Below, piece after piece: positions 28,714 to 37,296 of a stretch of DNA of 64,000 bases. The stretch covers positions 1,612,001 to 1,676,000 of the forward strand of contig OZ219748.1 of the NCBI GenBank assembly GCA_964291335.2. The letters are read 5' to 3'. The DNA is from G964291335 sp964291335. Its GTDB lineage: Bacteria; Chloroflexota; Dehalococcoidia; Lucifugimonadales; UBA3495. Position numbers and translations under genes: made by a program. The first letter of the stretch is position 1, and each line of letters opens with the position of its first letter. The notes beneath the pieces are model-generated. The model saw only the letters and a list, made by a program, of their open reading frames with translations. It made no database searches and was not told where the DNA came from.

Positions 28714-28864
28714 CCAGCGTGCCGCGGACGCAAGGGGTAACGTCCGGGCCGAATGGGCGGACGAGCTGCACAAACCAGCGTGCCTCGGACGCAAGGGGTA
28801 ACGTCCGGGCCGAATGGGCGGACGAGCTGCACAAACCAGCGTGCCGCGGACGCAAGGGGTAACG
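28714..28864 (+). repeat. 61-bp tandem repeat, 2.5 copies, upstream of the phase-variable mod gene
   Basis: Copies at 28714-28774 and 28775-28835 are nearly identical; a partial copy runs 28836-28864. The unit begins CCAGCGTGCCGCGGACGC and contains CGTCCG...CGGACG, able to form a hairpin. The array ends just before a TATATT (28876-28881), so the promoter region of the mod gene overlaps the last copy. It fills much of the 340-nt gap 28585-28924. Confidence 0.75.
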
Positions 28865-28924
28865 CCGGCGCGGCGTATATTTCGGGATTATGTATCCGGT
28901 TACCAATACGAGGGGATAGTATCG

Positions 28925-30621
28925 ATGCCTACCCTGGACTTCAAGGGAAAACAGGTTGTTTACGCCCACCACCTTACAGTGCCTTACCGCCCGCTGGTTC
29001 CCCATACCGACAAGTCGGTGAATTCTACCCCCCCCCCCCCCCCCCCCCCCCCCCCGACTCTCAGCCGCAAGACGATAACCTTATAATCCACGGCGACAAC
29101 CTCCACGCCCTGAAAGCCTTGCTGCCCCGCTACGCCGGCCGGGTCAAGTGCATCTATATTGACCCACCTTACAACACCGGCAACGAAGGCTGGGTTTACA
29201 ACGACAAGGTTAACAGCCCCCTGATGAAGGAGTGGCTCAAACAGCAAACCCCGGTGGACGGGGAAGACCTGGAACGGCACGATAAATGGCTGTGCATGCT
29301 GTGGCCCCGTTTGCAGCTGCTAAAGGAACTGCTGGCCGACGACGGGGTTATTTTCGTGTCCATTGACGATAACGAACAGCACCATTTGCGAATGCTGCTG
29401 GATGAGGTGTTTGGGGAGGAGAATTTTATTACAAATATAATCTGGCAGAAGAAGTTCAGCCCGCAGAGCGATGCCAAGTACTTCTCAGACAATCATGATT
29501 TTCTTGTTTGCTTCGCCAAAAACAGGATAACCGGGAATATTGATGGCAACGTCGGATGGCGCAGGAATTTGCTGCCCCGTACTGAAGATTCCATCAGCAC
29601 ATACCGGTACAACGATGGAGATGGAAGAGGACGTTACGGTACGTCTGACTTGAGCGTCAAATCTTATACTCCAGAGTACGATTATCCCATAACAAATCCA
29701 AATACGGGTGAGATTCATAATCCGCCGCGTGGACGTTGTTGGATGACAAATCGACAGACAATGGAGATGTGGATTGAAGATAACCGGATCTACTTTGGTA
29801 GAGATGGCAAGGGTAGGCCAATGCGCAAGAAATACTTAACCGACGTTAATCAAGGCATAGTGCCAGTATCTATTTGGAAGCATGAAGAAGTAGGACATAC
29901 TGCGTCTGCTCGTCAGGCAGTTAAAGAAATCTTCTTTGACCATGACGACCCCTTTGATAATCCAAAGTCTGTTAGCCTCGTAGAGCGTGTCATTCAGTTA
30001 TCTACCCAAGCGAATGACATCATCCTGGATTCCTTCGCCGGCAGCGGCACTACCGCCCATGCCGTCCTTGCTATGAACCAGGAGGACGGCGGCAGCCGCA
30101 AGTTTATTCTGGTGGAATGTGAAGACTACGCCGATACCATTACGGCGGAAAGGGTACGCCGGGTAATCAACGGGGTTCCCCAAGCGCGGGATGCCGCCTT
30201 GCGGGCTGGGCTGGGCGGTTCCTTTACTTACTGCACGCTGGGCGCGCCGATTGATACCGAGGGGCTGCTGACCGGGGAGCATCTGCCGGAATACGGGGCG
30301 TTGGCTGCTTATCTGCTGCACACCAGCGCCGGCATCTCCGCCGGGGCCGGCGGCCTGGAACCCAGGGATGCCGACGGCCTCTTTTACCGCAGCGGGGCGG
30401 TGGATTATTACCTGCTTTACCGGCCGGAAGTGGAGTGGCTGGGCAGCCACGCCGCTATGTTCAATGCAGAGCAGGCCGGGCGCATTGCCGAGCGCAACGA
30501 GGCCGAGGGGCGCAAGGCGGTAGTCTTTGCCCCCGGCAAGTACATCGGGCAGCGGGAACTGACCGGCATGGGGATAACCTTCTGCCAGCTGCCTTACGAA
30601 ATGCACCGGGCCGGCCGGTAA
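28925..30621 (+). CDS. Phase-variable type III DNA methyltransferase (Mod), OFF as assembled
   Basis: ATG 28925 (GAGGGGATAG upstream) encodes PTLDFKGKQVVYAHHL, the same N-terminus as the Mod at 53655-55277. After 34 codons a C28 tract (29028-29055) encodes prolines. In the assembled length the ATG frame then stops at 29086, while the catalytic body continues in another frame to the stop at 30621. One more C (29) or two fewer (26) would restore a 565-aa protein. The body has motif IV DPPYNTGNEGW, motif I DSFAGSGTTAHAV (beta-class N6-adenine methyltransferase), an AT-rich target-recognition segment at about 29425-30010 and a C-terminus almost identical to the other Mod. No res gene adjoins it. 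Confidence 0.85.
29028..29055. repeat. C28 homopolymer inside the mod gene
   Basis: Twenty-eight consecutive C between the codons for VNST and DSQPQDDNL. It occupies the place where the paralogous Mod has NPDAAKSLNPAG. Slipped-strand mispairing here would switch the gene ON and OFF. Confidence 0.88.
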
Positions 30622-30696
30622 GCGAGAGGCCCCGGCATTATGCAATTATTGGTTGTGTTAGAATAACGTCAACCGAAGACGCTGGAGGTGAACGAT

Positions 30697-31164
30697 ATGG
30701 CCCGAATCAACCGCTTGCAGCATATCGTCCTGAACTGTCGGGACGTGGACGCTTCCGTCAGGTTCTATACGCAGGTGCTGGGGATGGAATTGGTCAGCCA
30801 TAACCCGGAACGCAATATCGCCTTTCTCTCCTTTGGCCGGGAACACCACGACATTGCCCTGTTCCCCTTCCGGGAGCCGTCGGGCCGACTGGAAAAGAAC
30901 CACCTGGGCCTGAATCATATTGCCCTGGAGCTTGAAGGGGGCGAGGCCGAGCTGCGGGATTATTACCGGCAGTTGCAAAACCACGGCGTGGAGATTGACG
31001 GCGCTATGGACCACGTGATGAGCCAAAGCATCTACTTCTTCGACCCGGACGGCAACCGGCTGGAGGTTTTCGTCGATATGCTGCACGACGAGGCTAAAGA
31101 GTGGCTGCACCAGAACGGCGGCGTGGCCAAACCCTTGCAACTGGAAGAAGCAACCGCCGACTAG
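30697..31164 (+). CDS. VOC superfamily (glyoxalase/dioxygenase fold) protein
   Basis: A 155-aa protein of the vicinal-oxygen-chelate superfamily, with two beta-alpha-beta-beta-beta units: LQHIVLNCRDVDASVRFYTQVLGMEL at the start and NHIALELEGGEAEL ... YFFDPDGNRLEVFVD in the second half. The metal-ligand positions His (residue about 9), His in LNHIAL and Glu in RLEVF are present, so it may be a catecholic dioxygenase-, glyoxalase- or fosfomycin-resistance-like metalloenzyme; the substrate is not evident. ATG 30697 with GGAGGTG upstream is preferred over GTG 30688. Confidence 0.82.
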   Translation: MARINRLQHIVLNCRDVDASVRFYTQVLGMELVSHNPERNIAFLSFGREHHDIALFPFREPSGRLEKNHLGLNHIALELEGGEAELRDYYRQLQNHGVEIDGAMDHVMSQSIYFFDPDGNRLEVFVDMLHDEAKEWLHQNGGVAKPLQLEEATAD

Positions 31165-31204
31165 TTTCCGCTGAATGGTCTGCCCCAGAGAGGTTAACTA
31201 AACA

Positions 31205-31244
31205 CGACAGCCTGCCCGCTTCAACCGAATGAGGCAGGTTGTCG
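31205..31244. terminator. Hairpin between convergent genes
   Basis: A 12-bp stem with one G-T pair (31205-31216 with 31233-31244, core CCTGCC/GGCAGG) lies between the convergent VOC and CinA genes. There is no T-run, so terminator function is only probable. Confidence 0.35.
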
Positions 31245-31292
31245 CCGTCAAAGGGGGGCGGGCCTTGCCGCCGGCGCCTGGCTGGCAAGGCG

Positions 31293-31784
31293 CTAACCTC
31301 GGGACTCTTGGATGCACTCCTCCAGCAAAGCCAGGGCCGCCCGGGCAAAGGCCCACATATTCGCTTCCCGGTCTGCCTCGCCGGTGGTCACGGTGATGAC
31401 CTTTTCCACCGGGCCGGCTATGGCGATGCAGGCATGGCCGGCCGAGTCGCCGTAGCGGTTGCCGGTAGGCCCGCTGGCGCCGGTTTCGCTAATCGCCCAG
31501 GTAACGCCCAGCCCCTCGCGGATAGTGCGGGCGTTCAGTTGGGCGTAAGGCTCGCTGCTGGCGCGAATGCCGGCCATGGCCGATTCGGACACGTTCAGCA
31601 AACCCTGCTGGGCCGTGCGGGTATAGACTACCGCGCCGCCCACGTAATAAGCCGAAGCCCCCGGCACCGCCACCAGAACGGCGGAAATTAACCCGCCGCA
31701 GCTGGACTCGGATACCGCCAGAGATTGTCCGCTCTCTTTCAGCAAAGCCCCCACTGAGGCGGAAACCGAAGTTAAGTCAGGCAT
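31293..31784 (-). CDS. pncC: CinA C-terminal-type nicotinamide-nucleotide amidohydrolase
   Basis: A 163-aa stand-alone PncC/CinA-C enzyme, which deamidates nicotinamide mononucleotide to nicotinate mononucleotide in pyridine nucleotide salvage. Family motifs are clear: LAVSESSCGGLISAVLVAVPGAS, YYVGGAVVYT, AISETGASGPTG and VTTGEADREANM. ATG 31784 has AAGGAGG 8 nt upstream. It is the last of three minus-strand genes after a zinc-type oxidoreductase and a small membrane protein. Confidence 0.9.
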   Translation of the reverse strand: MPDLTSVSASVGALLKESGQSLAVSESSCGGLISAVLVAVPGASAYYVGGAVVYTRTAQQGLLNVSESAMAGIRASSEPYAQLNARTIREGLGVTWAISETGASGPTGNRYGDSAGHACIAIAGPVEKVITVTTGEADREANMWAFARAALALLEECIQESRG

Positions 31785-31798
31785 TGCCTTGTACCTCC

Positions 31799-32044
31799 TT
31801 AATTCTGAGCAGTCTTTCTGAACCGCAGAGCGAATATTATCACCAGCGGCGCCACGATGACGACCAACGCCAGGGCGCCGGACGTCCGCCCCGGCAGCCA
31901 GACCGGCGACCGGGCAAAAACGATGCCCGGCAATAAAGGTAGCACCGGCCAAAGAGCATGCCGGCGATGCAGCTTTCCGCAGCAGCCGGCGGTAAAGCTG
32001 CCTGCGATAACCGGGGTAACCGCAGCTGCCGGCAGCCGGAGCAT
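31799..32044 (-). CDS. Possible small membrane protein
   Basis: An 81-aa open frame between two co-directional genes, ending 14 nt before the pncC start. The C-terminal third is a good membrane segment (ALALVVIVAPLVIIFALRF) followed by basic residues (RKTAQN), and a weaker hydrophobic stretch precedes it (WPVLPLLPGIVFA). The N-terminal 30 residues are less protein-like, so the true start may be further inside. No family recognised. Confidence 0.35.
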   Translation of the reverse strand: MLRLPAAAVTPVIAGSFTAGCCGKLHRRHALWPVLPLLPGIVFARSPVWLPGRTSGALALVVIVAPLVIIFALRFRKTAQN

Positions 32045-32073
32045 TGCCGGTTCGCCGGCGCAAGGGCGGCTCC

Positions 32074-33126
32074 TTACCCCAGGGTTGGGTCCAGAATCAC
32101 CTTTCCCAGAGGTTCATTGCTATCCACCAAGCGGTGAGCCGCTGCCGCCTCTGACAGGGGCAAGGTGCGGTCAATCAGGGTCTGAAACTCGCCCCGGGCG
32201 GTCAGTTCCAGAGATTGCTCCAGCTCCTCGCGCCCCTCGGCGCCCAGCCCGCTCAGCACCTGCAACCGCCGCTGGTAGAGTTTCTTCAGGTTCAAGGTTA
32301 CCATCCCGCCGCCGTGGGCCCCCACGGTAACCAGCCGCCCGCCCCGGGCCAGGCTGTCAAAGGCGCTTTTCCACAGGCTCGGGTCGCCGATATTCTCGAA
32401 CACTACATCTACGCCCCGGCCCCCGGTAAGACGCATAACCTCGCCGGCCAGGTCTTGCCGGCGATAGTTAACGCCATAGTCCGCCCCCAGGGACAGCCCG
32501 GTGGCTACCCGTTGGTCGGCGCCGGCGCCGGCGATAATGCGGGCGCCAATGTGGCGGGCCGCCTGCACGATGCAGCTGCCCAGGCCGCCGGCCGCCCCCA
32601 TAACCAGGGCCCAGTCGCCCGATTGAAGATTGGTCAGGCGGGTTTGGGCAATGGCGAGGGGGAAGTGGCGGGCAACCACCGTGGCCTGACCAAAGGAAAC
32701 GCCCTCCGGAATAATTACGCAATTGGAGGCCGGCGCCTTCAGGTATTCGGCATAACCGCCCCACCGGTGAACACCCAGCATTTGCCGGTTGAGGCATTGG
32801 TAGTGCCGGCTTGCGGCGCACTGGTCGCAGGCGTTGCAATGAATCCCCTGGGAAACAGCCACCCGGTCGTTAATTTTCAATGCTGCCACCCCCGGGCCGG
32901 TTCCGACCACCACGCCGGCCGGGTCATTGCCCAGCACCAGGGGCAGGACGGCGCCATAGCCGCCGCCGTCCTGCCGCACCTGCAAATCCAGGGTGCGGTT
33001 GACCGATACGGAATGAACCTTAACCAAGACCTCGCCGACGCCGGGCTGCGGGGTCGGCGTCTCCTCCCACCGCATAACCTCCGGCCCGCCGAACTGATGT
33101 ATAACCATTGCTTTCAAGCGATTCAC
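32074..33126 (-). CDS. Medium-chain (zinc-type) alcohol dehydrogenase/quinone oxidoreductase
   Basis: A 350-aa NAD(P)-dependent oxidoreductase of the MDR superfamily. The GroES-like N-terminal domain carries structural-zinc cysteines (GIHCNACDQCAASRHYQC), and the Rossmann domain has GAAGGLGSCIVQAARHIGARII at about residue 175. LDLQVRQDGG and LPLVLGNDPAGVV near the start lack the usual catalytic Cys-His zinc pair: Asn43 replaces Cys in VSVNRTLDLQVR, so it may act as a reductase without catalytic zinc. The predicted start is GTG 33126; ATG 33108 is the alternative. Substrate unknown. Confidence 0.82.
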   Translation of the reverse strand: MNRLKAMVIHQFGGPEVMRWEETPTPQPGVGEVLVKVHSVSVNRTLDLQVRQDGGGYGAVLPLVLGNDPAGVVVGTGPGVAALKINDRVAVSQGIHCNACDQCAASRHYQCLNRQMLGVHRWGGYAEYLKAPASNCVIIPEGVSFGQATVVARHFPLAIAQTRLTNLQSGDWALVMGAAGGLGSCIVQAARHIGARIIAGAGADQRVATGLSLGADYGVNYRRQDLAGEVMRLTGGRGVDVVFENIGDPSLWKSAFDSLARGGRLVTVGAHGGGMVTLNLKKLYQRRLQVLSGLGAEGREELEQSLELTARGEFQTLIDRTLPLSEAAAAHRLVDSNEPLGKVILDPTLG

Positions 33127-33226
33127 CTGCCTTGAGGCTGCCCGCGCCCAGGCCGTTGAAGGCGGCGCGGGAGGTCATCCGGGTTTTTTTGTTGGGCCCG
33201 TCCTTCACCTTGCCGCAGGAACCGGA

Positions 33227-33505
33227 TCACTGTTTGGCCGGCAGCAGCCAGCCGACCAGGGCCGGCATGGCAATGAACAGTGCGATGCCGGCCAGCCGGG
33301 CGTAAAGGCCGCCGTAAACCAGGCTTACGGTCCAAAGCAAGCCGAATGCGCCGATGCCCAGGGCCGTGCCGGCCAGAATTACCGGGACGGGACGGCGGTT
33401 CTTGCGCTGTGCCAGGCGCCGCGCCGTCCATTGGCTAAAGGCCAGCAGCAAAACTGCCAGGCTGATAGCAATCAGGTAAACGATGACGACCTGCCTTTGC
33501 GGCAA
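33227..33505 (-). CDS. Small membrane protein, coupled to the upstream gene
   Basis: A 92-aa protein with three membrane segments (about residues 5-24, 40-60 and 66-86) and a basic loop (RRLAQRKNRRP). It starts at a TTG directly after the TGA of the preceding gene, so it is probably translated by coupling. No family recognised. Confidence 0.55.
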   Translation of the reverse strand: MPQRQVVIVYLIAISLAVLLLAFSQWTARRLAQRKNRRPVPVILAGTALGIGAFGLLWTVSLVYGGLYARLAGIALFIAMPALVGWLLPAKQ

Positions 33506-33925
33506 TCAACCATTGAAGCGCACCAGAAAGCTGGCTTCGCCCAGGGGCGCGCCGTCCAGCAGAATGGCGGCTATGTGCCACCCGGCCCGCTGTACCGGAA
33601 TGCGGAAGGCTTTGATCCACCGCTGAAATAGGATGCCCTCTTCCCAGTCAATGCTTTGCGGCGGCGGCGTTTCCAGGGGAATCCCCGGCGCCTTGATGGC
33701 CACCATCAGGCGGTGGCTGCCCGGCGCGGCGCCGGCGATGCAGAAGGCGAGGTTAACGTCCAACTGCGTCAACACCGGAGACGCCGGCCCCGGCGGTTCC
33801 TCCGGCGCCGGCAGGTCAACCAGGTCGATAACTCCCCGAAAAGTCAGTGAATCGTCTGCGCCGGTCTCGGCATCCTGACAGAAAAGGGCGTACTTCAGAT
33901 AGGGTTCGGCTGGGCTGGTAGTCAA
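33506..33925 (-). CDS. Hypothetical soluble protein, DUF6941-like
   Basis: A 139-aa beta-rich protein without signal peptide. The N-terminal YLKYALFCQDAETGADDSLTFRGVIDLVDL and the later FRIPVQRAGWHIAAILLDG.PLGEASFLV resemble the DUF6941 group, in which a compact beta sandwich is predicted; this assignment is from memory of the pattern and not certain. The start is TTG 33925 with AAGGAG 8 nt upstream. It forms a two-gene unit with the downstream membrane protein. Confidence 0.6.
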   Translation of the reverse strand: MTTSPAEPYLKYALFCQDAETGADDSLTFRGVIDLVDLPAPEEPPGPASPVLTQLDVNLAFCIAGAAPGSHRLMVAIKAPGIPLETPPPQSIDWEEGILFQRWIKAFRIPVQRAGWHIAAILLDGAPLGEASFLVRFNG

Positions 33926-34111
33926 CCGGTCTGCTCCTTACACCAGACGCTTTTGGCAACAAACTGAACCGGGCTAATTTTACCTTAAGCCCGGCTTCGC
34001 CGGCTAGCCGCCGCCCGGCCCCGGCCGGGCGGCGCAGCTTTCCGCCGGCTTCCGATATGGTATATTAGGAACCGAAGTCAACGGGCGAAAGGTCAAGGAG
34101 AGGAGGGCAGT

Positions 34112-34765
34112 ATGCTGGCATTTCTGGGCGGCGCCGGGCCGGAAGGCCGGGGCCTGGCTTTGCGGTTGGCCCAGGCCGGCGAGGACGTTGTAATCGGCTC
34201 GCGGGATGCCGACCGGGCCGCCCGGGCGGCGGCGGAGCTGGCCGCCCTTATCGGCGCCGGCGCCGGCAGCGTGAGCGGCGCCGGCAATGCAGCCGCCGCC
34301 GACCAGTGTTCCACCGCTTTCCTTACCGTTCCTTACGAGGCCCAGCGCCCTTTGCTGGAACAGCTGGCCGGCCCCCTGGCCGGCAAAGCCGTGGTTAATG
34401 TTATCGCCCCCATGCGGTTCGAGCGGGGTCAAGGCGCCGTTGCCGTGCCGGTGGCGGCCGGGTCGGCCGCCCAGGAGGCTCAATTGCTGCTGCCCCAATC
34501 GCCGGTGGCCGCCGCTTTTCAGAACGTCAGCGCCGAAGAATTGCAAAACCTTGAACATGAAATGGAAGGCGATGTGGTGGTCTGCGCCGACGACCGGGAG
34601 GCCAAGTCCCTGGTTATGGCCTTGACCAGGAAGATTCCCCGGCTGCGACCGGTGGATGGCGGCGGCCTGATTAATGCCCGGTATGTGGAGCAAATTACCC
34701 CCCTGCTGGTAAATATCAATCGGATATACCGGGTTCATTCCGGCATCCGGATTGTGGGGGTATAG
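34112..34765 (+). CDS. npdG: F420-dependent NADP reductase (NpdG/FNO type)
   Basis: A 217-aa oxidoreductase that moves hydride between coenzyme F420 and NADP. The N-terminal Rossmann fold has MLAFLGGAGPEGRGLALRLAQAGEDVVIGSRDADRA, where the SR after the second strand fits NADP binding; the C-terminal half has NVSAEELQNLEHEMEGDVVVCADD and VDGGGLINARYVEQITPLLVNIN, characteristic of NpdG. This implies that the organism makes or uses F420. GGAGAGGAGG lies upstream, with an extended -10 (TGG-TATATT at 34061-34066) before it. Confidence 0.9.
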   Translation: MLAFLGGAGPEGRGLALRLAQAGEDVVIGSRDADRAARAAAELAALIGAGAGSVSGAGNAAAADQCSTAFLTVPYEAQRPLLEQLAGPLAGKAVVNVIAPMRFERGQGAVAVPVAAGSAAQEAQLLLPQSPVAAAFQNVSAEELQNLEHEMEGDVVVCADDREAKSLVMALTRKIPRLRPVDGGGLINARYVEQITPLLVNINRIYRVHSGIRIVGV

Positions 34766-34902
34766 CTGCCGGAACCAATCCGGGGCCGCGCCGACCACCC
34801 GCCCCCCACTTCGGCTGACGCGCCCCGGTAAACCGTCAGCCACTATGACTGCCCAGCGAAAGAACCGGCCGATACCGGCATGGAATTGTGGAGGTGAAGA
34901 CA

Positions 34903-35427
34903 ATGCCCAGGGAAATACTGGATTTGCAGGACCCGGAAGACCTGAAGGCAGTGAACGGCGTGTGGCGGTGGGCGCCCGGTCTGGCGCCCGGCGAACCCAA
35001 CGAAGGCCTGACCGCCGGTCTGGCGGGCAGCCCGGCCCGGCTGGCGGATTACGACGATTCCGGCTGGCCGGTGTGCGACGACCTGACCGAATGGCGCTCG
35101 CGGGGGGTTGCCTTCGCCTGGTATCGCATTAAGGTTACCCTGCCGGCTCGGGTGAAGGGGCGGGATATAGCCGGCGCCCGCTGCATTTTTGAGACCTGTA
35201 TCGACGACTACGGCGAGCTTTGGATTGATGGGGAATGCAATCGCGACCGGGGCGCCGTGCAGGGCTTTAACGTGCCGCAGCGGGTGGTGGTGGATGCTGA
35301 ACCGGCACCGGGCGATGCCCATACCATTGCTTTGCTGGCGGTGAACGGGCCCCTCGGCGCGCCGGGGGGAGCCGTTTTTGTCCGCTATGCCTTCCTGGCC
35401 TTCGAATGGCGCACCCCGGGCTACTAG
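34903..35427 (+). CDS. Hypothetical protein with galactose-binding-like jelly-roll fold
   Basis: A 174-aa protein without signal peptide. The pattern of a DDSGWPV motif, an aromatic-rich WYRIKVTLPARVKGRD strand, FETCIDDYGELWIDGE and HTIALLAVNG resembles the sugar-binding jelly-roll domain of glycoside hydrolase family 2 and related proteins, here standing alone. ATG 34903 has GGAGGTG 6 nt upstream. No catalytic domain is attached, so carbohydrate binding is a structural inference only. Confidence 0.6.
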   Translation: MPREILDLQDPEDLKAVNGVWRWAPGLAPGEPNEGLTAGLAGSPARLADYDDSGWPVCDDLTEWRSRGVAFAWYRIKVTLPARVKGRDIAGARCIFETCIDDYGELWIDGECNRDRGAVQGFNVPQRVVVDAEPAPGDAHTIALLAVNGPLGAPGGAVFVRYAFLAFEWRTPGY

Positions 35428-35504
35428 CCCGGCCAACCCCTTGCCCCGGATGGGCTGAAGACGCGGCGCCGACCGGGAAACCCGGCTGCAACAGGAGGTA
35501 ACGT

Positions 35505-36134
35505 ATGACCCTGTCCCTGGAAAAGTTCGAGCAGGGAATGACCACCCAGGAGTATATCGACGGCATCAAGGTTAACCGGCAGCCTTTCATCGACATTTAC
35601 AACGGCGTGGCGGTTCCGCCGGAAGTGCATGCCTTTTTCGATGGGCTGGCGGAACCGCTGAACCTGGCGGTTTTCACCTCGGATTGGTGCGGCGATGCCC
35701 TCAGCGCTACGCCGGCCATCCTGCGCCTGGCCGACAGCACGGACCAGCTTCGGCTGAAGGTGTTCAGCCGGGATGCGGAACTGGCGTTGACCAACAGCTT
35801 TTTGCCGGAACATCGGGCCGGCACGGTGCCGGTATTCGTAACCTTTGACGCCGCGATGGGCGAAGTTTCCCGCTTCGTCGAGACGGCCCGCTCCCTGGTG
35901 CCTCAAATCGACGCTATGGACGATGCCATTGCGCAGGAAGCCGCCGCCGCCGGAACTGCCGATGCCGCAGCGGCTGCCCGGGGCAAGCGTACCGCCTTTC
36001 GGGTTGGCAAAGCGCAGGAATGGGGCGAGGTTATTCTGCGCGAGTTCCAAAGCGTGGTGGCTGAAGGCTTGACCCTGGCCCCCGGCCAGCGTCCCGCTGA
36101 AGGCGGCACCCAGTGGCCGCCGCCGGAAGAATAA
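35505..36134 (+). CDS. Thioredoxin-family protein with single active-site cysteine
   Basis: A 209-aa thioredoxin-fold protein of the bacillithiol/YtpP-like thioredoxin family. The active-site region reads FTSDWCGDALSATPAIL at about residue 65: the first cysteine of CxxC is present but the second is replaced by Ala, so it cannot form the usual disulfide. The cis-proline region appears in GTVPVFVTFD. The C-terminal 70 residues are Ala-rich and helical. A strong GGAGGTAACGT site precedes the ATG. A monothiol reductase or peroxide-sensing role is possible but not shown. Confidence 0.75.
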   Translation: MTLSLEKFEQGMTTQEYIDGIKVNRQPFIDIYNGVAVPPEVHAFFDGLAEPLNLAVFTSDWCGDALSATPAILRLADSTDQLRLKVFSRDAELALTNSFLPEHRAGTVPVFVTFDAAMGEVSRFVETARSLVPQIDAMDDAIAQEAAAAGTADAAAAARGKRTAFRVGKAQEWGEVILREFQSVVAEGLTLAPGQRPAEGGTQWPPPEE

Positions 36135-36271
36135 GCGCCGGGCCGCTGGCCGGGGCAACGTCCCTTTTCCGCAGACCGGGGCCGGCGCAAGCGTTCAGGG
36201 CCTTCTTGCCGTCATAGCCGGGAGCAGGGAAACCGGGCCGGTTGAGCCGGCGCATTCCAGCGGCAAAAGCG

Positions 36272-36298
36272 CCGGGGCGGGAAACAAGCCCGCCCCGG
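36272..36298. terminator. Bidirectional hairpin terminator between convergent genes
   Basis: CCGGGGCGGG (36272-36281) pairs with CCCGCCCCGG (36289-36298) around AAACAAG, followed by TTTAATT on the plus strand and by CTTTTG a few nucleotides beyond on the minus strand. It resembles the hairpin at 3190-3212, including the CAAGCCCGCCCCGGTTT arm. Confidence 0.6.
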
Positions 36299-36329
36299 TT
36301 TAATTGTCCCCGGGCCGCCCTTGCGCCGG

Positions 36330-37262
36330 TTAAACGTTGCGCAGCTTGGGATCCAGCCGGTCTCTCAGCCAGTCGCCCAGCAGGTTCATCGACAGCACGG
36401 AAAGCAGGATCGCCACGCCGGGCCAGGCGGCCACCCACCAGGAGGTAACCAGCAGCTCCCGCCCGTCGGCAATCATCAGGCCCCAGGCCGGCGTAGGCCG
36501 GGGCAGGCCGGCGCCCAAGAAACTCAACGTAGATTCCAGCAGAATTACCTGCCCCACCTCAAGAGTAGCCAGCACGATGATGGTATTAACCACGTTAGGG
36601 AAGATGTGCCGGGCGATTATCCGCCGGTTGGAGGCTCCGGCCACCCGGGCCCGGGCCACAAAGTCCTGAGATTTGATGGCCAGCGTCTCCCCCCGCACCA
36701 GGCGGGCATAGCGGGCCCAGAATATAGTAACGATAACGATGATTACCGTCTGAAAGCTGGGCCCCAGCACCGTGGCCAGCACCAGCGCAAAAAGGATGGC
36801 CGGCATGGATAAGCCAATATCCACGGCGCGCATTACTATGTGGTCAATGTTGCCGCCGAAGTAACCGGCCATCAAACCCAGGCTTGTCCCGATAAACCCG
36901 GCCAGGAAAATGGAAATGGCGGCAACGGTAAGGGAAACCCGCGCGCCGTAGATGATGCGCGTCAATATATCCCGGCCCTGTTTGTCGGTGCCGAGCAGAA
37001 ACTCGGTGGAACCGCTTGGGACGGCGTAAATGCCCTCCCCCTCGCCGGCCACCCAGAAGGGAGGCTTCAGCCGGTCGCTCAGCCGGCCCACCTCCGGCTC
37101 ATAGGGAGACAACCAGTCGGCGAACACGGCCGGCAGCACCAGCACCATCAGCAGGATTGCCACCGGAAAAATCGGGTAGCGGCGCGCCGTCCCCAGGGCC
37201 CGCCACACGCCGTTAACCTGGCGCACTCCGGGTATGCTGGTCGGCGCAGCTATATTTGCCAT
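36330..37262 (-). CDS. Peptide/nickel-type ABC transporter permease (DppC-like)
   Basis: A 310-aa inner-membrane permease of the DppC/OppC family: N-terminal membrane segment after a cytoplasmic stretch, then YEPEVGRLSDRLKPP, GTDKQGRDILTRIIYGARVSL (the family hallmark), and an EAA-like loop ARARVAGASNRRIIARHIFPNVVNTIIV. It ends AWGLMIADGRELL ... GDWLRDRLDPKLR. It starts 34 nt after the DppB-like gene with GGAGGAG upstream, and both are transcribed divergently from the binding-protein gene at 38445. Confidence 0.9.
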   Translation of the reverse strand: MANIAAPTSIPGVRQVNGVWRALGTARRYPIFPVAILLMVLVLPAVFADWLSPYEPEVGRLSDRLKPPFWVAGEGEGIYAVPSGSTEFLLGTDKQGRDILTRIIYGARVSLTVAAISIFLAGFIGTSLGLMAGYFGGNIDHIVMRAVDIGLSMPAILFALVLATVLGPSFQTVIIVIVTIFWARYARLVRGETLAIKSQDFVARARVAGASNRRIIARHIFPNVVNTIIVLATLEVGQVILLESTLSFLGAGLPRPTPAWGLMIADGRELLVTSWWVAAWPGVAILLSVLSMNLLGDWLRDRLDPKLRNV

Positions 37263-37296
37263 AAACTAACGCTCCTCCCGCCAGGCCGCCACTGGC

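Noticed and set aside
28714..28864. 61-bp repeats considered as CRISPR repeats
   Set aside because: Copies are contiguous without spacers and no cas genes are present.
28753..29027. Open frame running in from 28753 as a longer N-terminus for the mod gene
   Set aside because: Its translation comes from the tandem repeat and an out-of-frame reading of the true N-terminus; ATG 28925 matches the paralogue exactly.
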